This document shows positions 29,591 to 42,270 of a DNA stretch of 64,000 bases, piece after piece (within the stretch, counting starts at the first letter, position 1; each line of letters begins with the position of its first letter). Both the position numbers and the translations under genes were made by a program. The DNA is from Cheilinus undulatus (lineage: Eukaryota > Chordata > Actinopteri > Labriformes > Labridae). The notes beneath the pieces were generated by a model that did no database searches, was not told where the DNA came from, and saw nothing but the letters and a program-made list of their open reading frames with translations. The stretch spans positions 33,260,196 through 33,324,195 of the forward strand of contig NC_054873.1 of the NCBI RefSeq assembly GCF_018320785.1, in the 5' to 3' direction.

Positions 29591-32500
29591 ATTTGGATTT
29601 GACTAAATCAAAGAGTTATTCTTAAATTGCATAATTAAAGGCATGTTTGAACTGTCTGAAAGGAGAATGAGTTATAACTGTTTGGAGACTAAAGACCCAC
29701 CTCTTTTTCTCCTACTAGAGTGACTTAAAGTTAGGAAGGGTCAGCATGTCCTTGAGTCATCCTCAAAACATTTCCTAGTTTGGCCCAGTTGAAGTCCTGT
29801 TGGAGTCTTTGTGCATAATTCAGTGACTCTCTGTGTTTTGAAGAAGAAAATGACGTTGCCCTCACACAGCCAGCTTCCTTCTAGCTGGCTCGTACAGAGT
29901 CCTGCAGCATCAGTCTCCATCTCATCTCTTCCTTTAAAAGATGTTTTACTTGATTTTTCCATCAGCAATTACAAGACAGCTTAATATCCCCAAGGAACAT
30001 TTCCTCAGATATCTGCAAATGAGGCTTTTCATATCCTCTAAGGTACCTCCCTCACCACCTGCTTTATAGTAATTTACAGGTGTAAAAAAACAGTAGAAAG
30101 ATTACACCACTCTTTTCTGTTCTGATTCATCTGTCTTGAGTAAAAACAGGCTTCATTCACTTTAATGCAGACAAAACAGGATGTACAGTATGTTCTTCTT
30201 CTGAGTAAGTCCATTAAATCATGTACCTTGCACACATAGCCAGGTTCTAAAGGTTGGAGCATATGACATTGCCAGAGGCAGATTTCAAATTGGCCAGAGA
30301 GGAAAGCTCGCTTTTGTATGTGTGTATGTGAGTCATTTTCAAGGGTACTCAGGCAGTGTACAACAAGGAAAGGTCACCTGGGTAGCCAGCTACAAAAGCT
30401 ACTGCAGTAACAGTGACTAAAGGGGTGTTGGCAAGTTGTTGGTGCTTTGAAAAAAGGGGTGGATAGCCTTTTTCAGGTCAGGAAACCACAACATACTGTG
30501 TATGAAACAGGGTTCAGAATAAGAGCAATGGGTGGTCAGTTGGAAGTTTAATCAGGGCTTATATGGGGAATACAAAGAAATTCATGCTTTTACATCAAAA
30601 GACAAGGACATGGTTATTGACCATGATTACTGCCTCCTTTGTTCCACATGGGAAAATCTCTCTTCTGGTCTAAAATAGTGTTTTCAAAGATGCACACAGA
30701 TCAGGGGTCATCATTAGCTGCTTATAGATTTCAGTTCTGTAACAATGTCATAACAAAGTCCATCTGTCTTTACTCCTACTCCTCCTAATTACTGGGACAA
30801 TTGACCAAAACCAGATCATGTGTTTGTCCTGCTGACTTAAAAAGTCACCCGTGGCATATACTAACACACTTTATTTCAGCATCAGCAAGCGTATCATGTA
30901 ATAAAAGTGCTACCGCCAGGCTTTCAACCAGTACTGAAAGAACAGGAAGAAAAGAGGCCATATTACACATGCCTTTGCTTCCCTTCACAGACTTCCTCTG
31001 AGTTTTAATTTTTCATTTGAGATCTTATTGCCTGTTTTTAAAACCTAATATGGCATTGCCACACCAACCCTATGAGCCTGACTGTCTGAGATCCTTAGCG
31101 GTTCCTGAAACTTGACTCCTCTGAAAACTCACTTTAATTGGTTGACTTTATCTAAACTATTGACTTTCTTGTGCTGCTTTGCCAGTTTTTTATTGATATA
31201 TGTAACTTTATGGGTGATTGGGTCTTATTTTTTCTTAAATAGCCTATCTGTTTTACTACGGTATAGGGTAACCAGACTTTAAATGGTGACTGATATTGAT
31301 GCTAAAGGTCCCATACATTGGTTCCCCTAGATAACTTGAACCGTGAATCATAGCCACTGACCGTTTTTTCCTTGGAGGTTGCCCTTCTAATGACGCTATC
31401 ATGTCCTCCATGCCTTTGAATTCCTTACTGAAGCTTCTCTAGCAAGCCTGGGAGTTAAATCCGATATTGAAGTCTTTTTAATCAATTTTTGATTGTTTCT
31501 GCTGCTAGCGGCTAATTTAAATAAGCCACTTTGTATCCCAAAATGCTTTGTGACGGGCTGTTCAGTCATCGTATCATGCACTGTCAAACTGTGCACATCT
31601 TCATTCTTAGATAATGCAAGAGATAACCTGAATAGCTCACAATAGAGAGAAAAACAGACAGAAAGCCTGTAATATGTCCCTCTGTGTCACCGCAGACAGG
31701 AACTGCTTGGAATAATGGCATAAATTGCACTAACACAAAGAAGAGCTAGACTTTTTAAAAATATGCGAACATTTTGAAGACTTTTTGTCTCAGAATGATA
31801 ATTTTTAACTTTTTGGTCCCCATGAGATGAGATAACAGGTTTGTGGAAAAAAGTCTACGTCATGATTGTTTTACTTTGTGTCACATAACATCTTTGACTT
31901 TAAATTTCTATTTAGTTTTTTCTTTTGTCTTTATAATCCCATAACTTAAAAAAAAAAAAAATCAATGAACATGATTCACTGCCGTGCACATATTTTTGAA
32001 GTCCAGGTTGTCCTGAAAAAAAGGATGTTTAAAGCTTGACTGTGCACCACAGGGTTGATGTTTTACAAGCTTTTCAAGACAGTAAGTCCAGACAAAATTA
32101 TTTGGAAACAGCTTAGGGCTCAGAGGGTTGGTAATGCAACACACGGTTGAAGCCAAATTTTTTGACATCATACACTAGTTTACTGAGGCTTACTGCTTGT
32201 TTTCATAGCTTATTCTGCACAGTTTGGTTTGTCTTCTTTAATCTTGCAAGACTCACATTAACCTTTTAACTTTCCATGAGAATTACTGTAGCAGTAGGAT
32301 GCCAGCTTGGTCAATAGATGTACCTTTTAAAGAAAAGATTCATAGCCTTGATCTTGCCTTGCTTTTACTATAATGAACTTTTTACCCTGTTTTCGAAAAG
32401 TCCCTCATTAAAATGTGATGAAATGAAAAGTAGCTGGAAAAATAGCGCAGCGCACAGGGAAATAACCAACAGGTGGCTGTTGATTGGTGTTTCAAGTAGA

Positions 32501-33424
32501 CTGGAATACAAATAAAATTCACCTATATTAATTCAAATCCGGTGACTTTCAGATTGGCCCTCACAAAGGGGGAAGCGTTGCCTTCGTTCAAACTTCCATG
32601 TAATCTGTACAAAAAAAATGTACTAATATATTTGTGTAATAATGACCCAACAATTGCACTCACAGCCACAGAGTCAATTTCATACCACAAAAATGTGAGA
32701 AAGCTTTAGTTCTGTCAAAGATTTATCAGTAGTACACATGAATATGACAGGACACATGATCTTTACCAGTGGAGTGCACTACCTGCATTCGTCTCTGACC
32801 TGCACAGGTGGCACTGCAGGTGAGAGTGAGGGAACAGACAGGCTCTCATGATGGAAATATAACGATATTGCCACCTTGTCTGTGTGGTTGTGCAGTTTCA
32901 GACCCCACGGAGGGTAAAATGCGTGGGATAGCAGGTGTGGAAATATACAGGCTTATGATCGAGATCTAAGAATGTTTCCATGTTTCTATCTGAGGGTCCA
33001 GCTGCCCCAGCCACTGCCCCAGCTGGGGCAAGTAAGAGGAAGAGGTAGAAGTCCTGTCCACCAAAGAAAGACTGACATACTGTGTGATGCAGGTGTGAAC
33101 AATATATCTGCAAAAGCTGTGCACTTACACTCTTAATGTGCAAATTAGTTGACTGAATCTTGTTGCTTGGCTCTCATGTTCACATTTTTTGTGTTTTATT
33201 TGATTTAATTGTTCCCTGGCAAAGTTTGTTATTGGGATAACGTTATTGGGATAAATAGAAATGCATCCAAAACTACTTTTTGCACTTTTCTGCAAGGCTA
33301 TAGAAATATACAAATACAGCTTCAAGCAAAAAAGAAATATGAGGACATTGTGTGCAGCCAAAGCGATGTTAGGGTATCAGACATTCACATTTTTACTGGT
33401 ACCTTATTTCTTTTTTAACATCGA
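29591..33424. other. intergenic, no gene recognised
   Basis: About 3.8 kb of AT-rich DNA. I see a poly-A run near 31949-31961 and no supportable gene or repeat family. The first few hundred bases could be further decayed Tc1 sequence. Confidence 0.4.
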
Positions 33425-33530
33425 TGTCAACATCATAATCTTCCATCTGCCAAGAGTTACTTATGTCTTTTAAAATAAAAGCAGGTCTGTTTCCAAACAG
33501 GAAGTCATCTACTTTTAGTTTCAGAGAGTA
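33425..33530. mobile_element. MITE family A, copy 4 (fragment, inverted)
   Basis: Contains ttttaaaataaaagcaggtc and aaacaggaagtcat, matching the reverse complement of family A copies 1 and 2 (GACTTCCTGTTT, GACCTRCTTTTATT). Similarity fades on both sides. Confidence 0.6.
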
Positions 33531-33639
33531 AAAGAATTCAAAGTGAAACAAAATCTATTTTAGTGGTACTGTTGGCAGCCACATGTTATATGATGTGAGG
33601 GAGAGGGTGACTACTTTTCCCAAATTTCTGAAACTGAGA

Positions 33640-34020
33640 AGATTTTTTCAGCTACTTTTTTGTGCAATCAGCACTTATAATTCTACTTAGATCATCTATA
33701 ACCAGATTAACTGTATTTGTACTTGAGTATAATACTCTTGTACTTCTTCCACCTCTGTTGACGACACAGTAGCACATAGAGAGAATGATTCCACATCACA
33801 TCTCAAAACTGCCTTTAAACACAACAAAAACTGGAGTGTCAATATCTCAGTGTTAAACATTCCTGAGTTGATTTAACTTTGCGCTTAATTCTAACTCCAA
33901 ACCTTAGCACAGATGTTCGAGAGTTACTGCAGCTCTGTCATATTGTAAAATATCTGAGACTTTCAAAAGTGTAGTTTAACAATATGTAGTGTTACTGTAC
34001 TTTTACTTGAGTAAAATGAT
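33640..34020 (+). mobile_element. dispersed repeat family B, copy 1 (ACTTGAGTA repeat)
   Basis: Shares blocks with 54000-54790 in the same order: gtacttgag..aatactcttgtactt.ttccacct, cacatcacatc.caaaac, gagttactgcagctctgtca, tgtagttt.acaat.t. Ends rich in TACTTTTACTTGAGTA are common in fish genomes. Its transposon class is not certain. Confidence 0.65.
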
Positions 34021-35207
34021 GATCTAATGATGTGGCACATGATGCACTCCTGGGCAAAACATTTTACCCAAAAATAATTCCATTGTGGCATCAGTGGTGT
34101 GTGAATACATAAGAATGGGATTGGCTAATACTAATGGCCCCTTTTAAAAGCAGTCTCTACCATCAGTGTGTAAATAAAGTGTGAACAGGTGTGTGTGACC
34201 TGTGCTTTAAGAAGTGCTTTGAGTGATCAGCCCACCAGAAAAGAGATTCCTAAAGGTTGCCTTTCATTCATTAATACGAGGAACCTGAGTATGACTGTTA
34301 AAAAAAATACTAATGTACAGCTAAATAAAGTTGATGTTATGGTTTATTAAAGCCTGGATTGATTCTTGTCCTGAATTTGCGTTTCTCTACTCCCAAACTG
34401 ATAATGAGCTGGAGAGAGAGAGAGCAATTGTGTGTGCTGACTGAGTGATTAGTGAATTTATTAGGACTAAAAGTAGTTGTTTTAGTCCTTCACCCCACGC
34501 TGCCACTAAACGTCCCTGTGATTAGTGAGGCACACACAGCCAGCCCAATTATCCAACACTACAGCCAAACCCTCTACATGATTACTAACAGTTTGTCTCT
34601 TATACTGCAATTATGTTCTTTAGGATGGAGAAAAGCAATGATTGAAGGGGAAATGTTTGCTTTGTGTATGCATCTGTGCATGCTCAGGTATAGTCGTGCA
34701 TGCAGATGCAGATGAAAACTAACAAGTGTGATTTAACTCCATGTGTTCTTTTAATGCAAAACAAACCAGTTACAGCTCCTCTGTCCAGCTTTGTCCACAC
34801 TGATTGTTTTACTTTACAATAAAAAAATCTTTTCAGGGTGATTCTTCATCCTCAACTCAGATTAGAAAAGGAGTTAGAATCAACCTTTATTCTGGGTAAT
34901 ATTTTGCTTTAAACAGAGCATGCTGCTGCAGCAGAGTGAAGAAACAGAAGCAAACTGGGTCAGACGACTGTGGATGTGATTTCATGATGTCAGAAGAGAG
35001 AGGGGAGAGGAGCAAGGCTGTGTGCAATGCAAGAAAATCCAAGGCAGACTCTGTTGCTTTGCTGATTTATTTTCTGGTTACATTTTGATAAAAGAGAGAA
35101 GTCATAACTGCAAAGGAGCAACCACTGTTTCTTAATCCTTTTATTAGAGTATTAGGGGTCTCCCTCTGGGGGATGATCGGAGGTTTGAAGAATTATCATT
35201 TTTCTGT

Positions 35208-35221
35208 CCAGCAGGGGGCAC
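35208..35221 (+). promoter_or_regulatory. CTCF-like motif (plus orientation)
   Basis: CCAGCAGGGGGCAC, the best CTCF core match in the window, in plus orientation about 8 kb upstream of brsk2. Confidence 0.5.
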
Positions 35222-36823
35222 TGGAGCTGCAGCCCTTTGCTCATGTGTGTTGGTGTGTAAGGGAGAGACTTCTTCCCTCTGGTAAGTCTCCCCCCTCACA
35301 GCCTCACTCATAGGCATGTCAGCGTACAAGCAGCACAGTGTTTTGACATTTGAAATGAACTCCAGCTGACCACTGATCATTGTGCATCAACATGCTGCTG
35401 CATGAGGAACATATGTGTCTAAGAGCAGGTGTTTTGGTGTGATCTCACACATTTGCATACAGGAGAGTGTCCCACTCTTCAGCGTGCTCATGCAGACCCT
35501 GAGACGTGCACAAGTGCCCTCAAGTCAATCATTATGAGATTTCTACCCCACAAACGTGACTAAGAAGCACTTCTATTGTGCACGTGGAAATGCTTCTCTT
35601 ATGTTACATCTTCTTTTCTTAGAGTTTGGATTTTGTTACCCTCTCTGTTCATGATCTGCCCCTTTACTTGAGAATACCTCTGCCATCAAAATTTGCTTTC
35701 TTTTACACCTGCAGGCACATTTACTTGCATGTGAGGGATGGAAATAAGAGCCATTCAGTCTGCCATGTGCCTCTGTCAGAGATCTGTTTGAAGCATTAAC
35801 CTGTCCTTTTGTTTCCCTTGGGTGCGCCCTTCCTGACCCCTAGCCCTTTGTGTCTTCAGAGGGAGGGTTAGCTATCTGTATCATGAAAAACAGCATCACC
35901 TGACAAATAAATATGCTTGGGTTCTTTCACTTTTTCTACCTCTGATGCCTTTTGTTCATTTAATTCCTCTACGCTTTATTCCCCTTTATTAATTTGTGCT
36001 CTCCTCTCCAGCGCAAAGACCCAACAGACGAATCTAATATGTGTCAAGCAGAGGTCTGCTTCTCCCAAAATTACCCTTTCATTCATGCCTCTCCACCCCA
36101 GTTCTCTAAATGTCTGCAGATGAACACTAATGGTCTCCTCTGTATGTGGATGACACACTAATTAATCAAGCACGCCACGCCGGCCAATCCTGTAACAGCC
36201 AACAGCTTCCTGCACGCTGCTCTCTGGCAACAGCCAGTTTACACAGCCCTGAAAGGCTGAGGGTTCATGTTAATGTGTTTGTATGTGGAGAACAGCTTTC
36301 CCTAAGTAGAAGTGTTGTATTTCCACCAGTTTGTGCAGAGTAATGTAATGTGTTTACAGCCCCCTGTTGAACTGGTCAGACTCTGCTATGAAGCCATTCA
36401 TTATGCAGCAGCATGGTAGAGATATTAGGCAGTTTGTGCACTCTCTCACGTCTGAAGGTTATTGGACTTTAGCCGTGCATCATGTGTGGTCCTCTATGTC
36501 TTCTTCTGTTACTTTTCCCTGCATATTTTAACACTGCTCTACTTTACTGAATGATTTTTGATTTAAAAAAGAAACTTTCTACCTACCAGAAAGGTCTAGC
36601 TTTGCACACAATATTACAGCTTTAACACATTGTTTGCTTTGATCAGTTTGTTGGACAGAGATATAATTTTTCATTGGAGCCTGTGGTTGCAACGACTGCT
36701 ATTTTGCAAACACCAAATTAGTGTTTTCCTAACAGGACTCTGATAAATCTTGCCTTGAAATTCACAAACATCCAAAACACAAGGAGCTGTTTAGAACTTT
36801 GTTTATCCTGTTGATTGAATTTC

Positions 36824-36840
36824 CTTAGCACCATGGCTCG
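36824..36840 (+). promoter_or_regulatory. RE1/NRSE-like left half-site
   Basis: cttagcaccatggctcg agrees with the REST element over TYAGCACCATGG but departs in the right half (GGACAG expected). It lies 6.3 kb upstream of brsk2, a neuronal gene. Weak evidence. Confidence 0.25.
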
Positions 36841-37739
36841 GTAAACACGCACACAAACACATGTTCACATGCCCACACAGACGCACGAGCTCAAACACAA
36901 ACTTCTCATTAATTTCTTGGTGGGGAAGATGAAGAGAGGGATGTAGAGCAGTGGAGGAGTGCAGAAGGATTGATGGGACGCAGGGAGGTACAGGCAAGGT
37001 GATTAAAAACTCAAGCTACAGATGTTTCTGGAACACTTCAAAGTGGTGCGCCTGCCAGTGCCAGAGCTGGGCATGATGCATTATTGAGATGGTGCCCACC
37101 TGGCACCTGTCGCTGACATCACATGCCCGGTCCACCTGGCACGGCGCGGTCACGTGGTTGACACTCTGGGTCTCACCTTGCTTCAGCACAGGACCGGCTC
37201 CTGGTGTGATGAAGGGCGTCAGGGGAAATGGCACACATGCTCAACACAGACCTCAAAGGCAACAAACTGGGGCATATGCAGTTTTAAACTTTGCTGCATG
37301 CATGAAAAGTGAGGAAAATCGCAGTGCTTTCCTCTTTTTCTCTGCTTGTTTATTAAAGCTACTGAGATAAGGTTTTATGTTTTAATAAAACTGACTGAAA
37401 TTATCATTTATCTTTTTGTGCTGCACAATGAAAGCCATATATACTACATATTTTCTTTATTTATGACAAGTGATTTCAGTGGTTTTCTTGAGACCTAATC
37501 TTAGTTTATATATCTCATTATCTCAGGATAAAAGTGCTGCTTTACCCTTGAGCAGGCCTGCCCACAGTTTTGGCTTAGCCCCTGAAACACAGAGGGAATG
37601 GCCCATCTGTGATTTATTGATAGTAGTAATGCATGTGTGTTGGATCAGGGGCATTGGTACTAATGTGCTGGCTTTAAGAGTTACTTCATTTTAGAGTTGA
37701 AAAGTTTGTCAAACTGTTGAGCACTGATGTTTAAATTTC

Positions 37740-38750
37740 TAATTTGTACCTTTTAACCACTTTTCACTAACAATTTCTGCCATTTCTCATCAATTTTGTG
37801 CAATTATCACCAATTTTTACCACTTGAAGTCAATTTTAGCCACATTTCAAACCCTCTTCATCACTTTTTGCCATTTCAAACATAGTTCTGCAACTTTTAA
37901 CCCCTTTTTATAAGTGTTCTTAATCTCAATTCACCAACTTTTCTGCCAATTTTTGCCATTTTGCAACCATTTTTGCCTCTTTTAACCCATTTCTTGCCAC
38001 TTTTTCCATCTCATTTGATCTAATTTTCTGTCGATTTCTGCTGCCTTTGACCCATTTTTTTCTACTTTCCCCCTATTATTGCCTCTGTCGCCTAATTTTT
38101 GCCTCTATTATTCTGTTTTTAAAATAACCCAATAACCCAATTTTAACATATTTAACCATAATTCACTGTTTGTTATGCCCATCTTTGCCACCTTTTACTC
38201 ATTTTTGCCACTTTCAGGTAACTTTTGACACATTTTAACCTCTTCTCATCACTTTTTGACACTTTATCCATTGTTGCAATTTTTCAGAATCCAATTTCAC
38301 TACCTTTTCTGTCCATTTTTTCAAGTTGGCACCCTTTTTGCAACTTTTATCTATTTTTGCCACATTACATTTATTGCTGCCTTTGTTAAATGACTAGCCA
38401 CTATTAACCACTTTTCATCATTTTAAGCACAGTTTTAACTGTATTTCACTGTTTGTTTTGCCTGTTATTGCAACTCTAAACCAATTTTTGCACAAGGAAA
38501 CCTGTTTTCACTATTTTTTTCAGATGTTTTTGCCACTTTACACAAACTTTTGCCTCTTTTTTTCCCATATCCACTAGTATCAGCTTCCCACTTTTCACCA
38601 TTACTTGCCACTTTCCCTCAGTTTTGTGCAATTTTCAACTGTTTTGCCTCTTTTTTTAACCCATTTTTACCAATTTACAATGTAACCCCTTCTCATCACT
38701 TTTGCCAAGCACTGTTAGGACTTTACGTACATTTTTGACACTTTTGGGTG
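37740..38750. repeat. G-poor degenerate minisatellite (TTTTTGCCACTTTTAACC-like units)
   Basis: About 1 kb of loosely repeated phrases: tttttgccactttt, tttaacccattttt, catcactttttg, ttcaactgttttgcc. The plus strand is strongly depleted in G. Unit length is irregular (about 18 to 40 bases) and copies are divergent. No coding frame. Confidence 0.8.
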
Positions 38751-38879
38751 GTAGGGATGACAACTCACCCAGCCTCATTCTGTACATTTATTTTTTTTGT
38801 TTCTGCTGATAGTATTCATCATCAGGACCTTGTATACAGAGGCTCAGATGAAATTACTTGCCTTTTGAAATGTTTCACC

Positions 38880-39024
38880 CTGTAATCATAAAGGGTGAGC
38901 TCCATCTGACTGGTAGAACAGGCCATTCACTTAGAAGGTGTTACATCTAAGGTACTACAGATCAAAAAGGGGGTGCTGCAAGGTTTAGTACCGGTACCTC
39001 TGTTATTTGACATCTATTTTAATT
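38880..39024 (+). mobile_element. non-LTR reverse transcriptase fragment
   Basis: The frame from about 38964 reads KGVLQGLVPVPLLFDIYFN, a decayed version of the LINE reverse transcriptase signature (G-V-P-Q-G-S-x-L-G-P-L-L-F). The preceding bases resemble the LTGRTxxV block. Very short and inactive. Confidence 0.55.
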
Positions 39025-39029
39025 CTCGG

Positions 39030-39320
39030 ACTTCATGGCATCACAGGTGTTAGTGCTGCTGCCTCACAGCAAGAAGGTGCCTGGTTTGATTCCTGGTCTG
39101 GACCTGTCCGACCTGACCTATACTGCGGCTTCCTCCAGCCATCAAAGACATGCTCATTAGGTTAATTGGTGCCTTTAATTGGCCGGAGGTGTGAATGTAA
39201 GAGTGCTTGATTGCGTGTGATTGACTGGCGTCCAGTCCAGCGTGTACTCCACCTCTTGCCCAATGCCAGCTAGAATCCCAAATGGGATAAGCAGTGTAGA
39301 AAATGGATGATGTATGATGT
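39030..39320 (+). mobile_element. SINE-like / LINE-tail fish repeat
   Basis: Contains ctgctgcctcacagcaagaa, a B-box-like ggtttgattcc, ggttaattggtgcctttaatt, ggcgtccagtccagcgtgta and the end gaatcccaaatgggataagc then agaaaatggatgatg. I recognise this as a widespread fish repeat that ends in a LINE-type tail. The tRNA-like head is not a functional tRNA. Confidence 0.65.
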
Positions 39321-41171
39321 TGTTCCTAAAAGACAAAGAAACAAAAGCATACAATGCTTAATTTTTAACTTGAGATGTGACACCACAATAGATGTATTTA
39401 CAGGAGAGATGCACCAGTGAATGTCTAAAGAACATATGAAGACGGTTATTACATACAATGTTTTTTAATGGCCAGAAAATATACTTGGGTGTACTTATCA
39501 TGCATCCATACTTTTATCTCTTTGCAGATCACATTTATATAGTTTTGAACAGAGCTTTAGGGGTGTTTGGGCCAGAATTGAGGCTGAAAAATGGCATGTA
39601 GTGGCGATTAAGCCCACCAGGTGAGAAGGAGGATTGACACAATCCCGATAATGCTCTGGATGTCCAGGCATGATCAGGCATGGAAAGTTAAGCTGCTAAA
39701 AAAATAACAAAGTCCACACCTTTAGGGCAGAGTAAGAGGTGGATGCGGTGAGTAAGAACGGCCTAGGTTACTGCTGGGCAGGTAGTACGGTTGCTACAAT
39801 CTCCTGGTTGTGTTGTGGATGCCACAAGGACCTAAAACTGCCGCAGGTCTCCAGGCATACCACCAGGGGTGAAACAGCCTGGACAAAAGGAATACGTCAG
39901 GCTTGACCTTGTCTGCTGAGCGACACATATGTGACCTGACATGTGTCGAGCTTGACTCTGGCCAGCCTCGCCCCCTTCTCCAGACTCAAGTTGTGGCACA
40001 CTGGGCTGGTGATAAATCCTTCACACCTTGCATGCCTAAAACTTATACACATGACTGTGTATACTTTATTGCCCAAGAACTCTTATCTTGCATTTTCTAC
40101 ATGGTCATATTCATCAAACATCAACAATCTCTGGTGTGGAAAGTGTGAAAAAATCTGCACCCTACTTGAATGGCACCCTACCCTGCCACAGTTATTCAAA
40201 TACAATTATAATGAAATATTAAGTCTAAAAAAGGCCTGTTTTATAAAAGTCTGAAAGCTATTCTTTGAAGCTTTAATTTTTCAGAGTGTATAGAAAGAAT
40301 GAATGTAATCGTAGAACGATATATTTTCCTGAAAACTCATTCATTGAAATGCAGTGAATATGGTCTCAGTAAGGTATGTATTATCTGAAATATTAAAAGG
40401 ACAACCAAAGAATCTTTCTAGAATTTGTCTTTGAAGTATCCAACGGTGTGGTGTTGATGCAATCCTGCTGCTTAATATTTCAGCAGCCCCCTCAACCTTG
40501 TATTCTGTTGAAAAATATTTAGAGGTCACAAAGTGGGCTGGTGTGTGTTAGTGCCTGCACGGGAATGTCTTGTGTGTTTCTCCTGCATGTGTCCCCTGAC
40601 ACCTGTACTCTCCCAGGGTGTGAGGAACAGACAGAGGCCAGAGCCACAGTCACAGGTCTCAGACCAGTGGGGTGTGAAATGAATCAAAGGGGCCAACACA
40701 CTCTCCCCCTGCCTTAGACGCACAAACACACACATGAACACACAGTCTATGGTTGTACGCTTCAGATGTGGGTATTATGTGTGTGTATGTTAGAGAGAGG
40801 AGGAGAGAGAGGGAGGGAGAGAGAGAGAGAGAGAGAAGGAGAAGAACAGGGAAAGCATACAGAAATGAAAGACAAGGGGGCATGTACATGAAACTCTCCA
40901 ACACTGTCATATGATTCTTTGGTCAAATATAAAAGCACCTCAGTCACTAAGTCAGTATAAATATTTATGAATGTTGTAACCCTTTCAGACAGAGATGGCT
41001 CTCAGAGCGATGGTGGAAAAGATTCAGCAGTGCAGTCTGGTTTTCATTGTCCCTACAGCTGGAATTCAAACTTACTAAAGCAGACAAATGCTTCAGAACA
41101 CCAGAGACCCTGAAAGCCTTAAGTGCAATGGATGGTGATGACTCTCTGGTCATTCATTTTGTTTTGAACTT
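39321..41171. other. intergenic, no gene recognised
   Basis: About 1.85 kb. A purine-rich (GA)n microsatellite lies at 40791-40845. Nothing else supportable. Confidence 0.45.
40791..40845 (+). repeat. (GA)n purine tract
   Basis: Interrupted GA/GGA repeats including a pure run of about 20 bases. Confidence 0.9.
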
Positions 41172-42270
41172 TATAGTGCCTATGAAAAGTATTCATCCCC
41201 TTGGATGCTAACTCTTTTATTTATTTCATAAATAAATTATGGTCCATATAATCTTTTAATCATTTTTTAGAATTTAATCTTTAAAGTCACTGACCTAATT
41301 CAGCAGAGGTCCAACCAATAGGTGCTAGTAGTCTCACAATTAGTGAACTGGGGATCACCTGAGTGCAGTGAATGTGTCTCAAGTGATTTAGTATAAAAAC
41401 ATTTAGTCTGGAAGGTCCAGTCACTGGTTAATCAGTATTCCTGGCTACCATTACATCATGAAAACAAAAGAACACTCCAAGTGACTCAGTCTCTCTGTGT
41501 AGATCAGGCGATCCTCACTCACTGAGTGACTATGCAAAAAGGAGACTAGTGAAGGAGGCCACAAAGACACCTATGACTACTCTGAAGGAGTTGTCATAGT
41601 TCAGCAGCTGAGATGGGAGAGACTCTGTGTATAACAGTTGTCCAGGTTCTTCATTTGTCAAAGCTGTATGTTGAAGAAATCTCATTAAATCTCGACAAGA
41701 GTTCACCAAAAGGCATGTGGGAGACTCCAGGTCAGGTGGAAGAAAGTTCTTTGGTCTGGTGAGACCAAAATGGAGTTTTTTGGTCATCAGACAACACGCT
41801 ATGTTTGTCAGACAGCAAACACTGAACATCACCACGAATACACCATTCCCACTGTGAAGCACGGTGGTGGCAGCAACATGCTGTGGGGATGCTTCTCTGC
41901 AGCCGGCCCTGGAAGGCTTGTAAAGGTAGAGGGCTAAATGAATGAAACAAATAAAGGAAAATCCTGGATGACAAACTTATTCAGTCTGCAAGAGAACAAC
42001 AGCTTGAGAGACGATGACCTGAAGCATAAAGGTAAAGCTGCACAGAAATGGTTTAAAGACAACAAGGTGAATGTTCTGGAGTAGCCAAATCAAAGACCAG
42101 ACTAATCCAACAGAAAATTTGTGGCTGGACTTGAAAAGGGCTGATCCCAGTGCAACCTGAGCAGTTTTTCTCCTCAGTGCAAAACACATGAACGCCTACT
42201 TAGAGCCTGCATAAAACTCAGGCAACATAACAAAATTGAAAAAGTGCAAGAGTCTGAATATATAAGAGCT
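41172..42270 (+). mobile_element. Tc1-like DNA transposon, decayed (copy 2)
   Basis: The left end tatagtgcctatgaaaagta is a Tc1-type terminal repeat similar to 29188. Downstream the plus strand carries transposase blocks in order: tctggtgagaccaaaatgga, atcagacaacacgctatgtt, gtgaagcacggtggtggcag (the KHGGG motif) and ctgtggggatgcttctctgc (LWGCFS). The frame has many stops and shifts and the right terminal repeat is not found. A dead copy of roughly full length. Confidence 0.82.

Larger units (their letters stand above)
34021..37739. other. upstream region of brsk2, no gene recognised
   Basis: About 3.7 kb with no conserved frame. It contains a strong CTCF-like motif (35208-35221) and an RE1-like half match (36824-36840). 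Confidence 0.45.

Noticed and set aside
39060..39110. Possible tRNA gene (B-box-like ggtttgattcc)
   Set aside because: No cloverleaf or anticodon stem can be formed; it is the head of a dispersed fish repeat.
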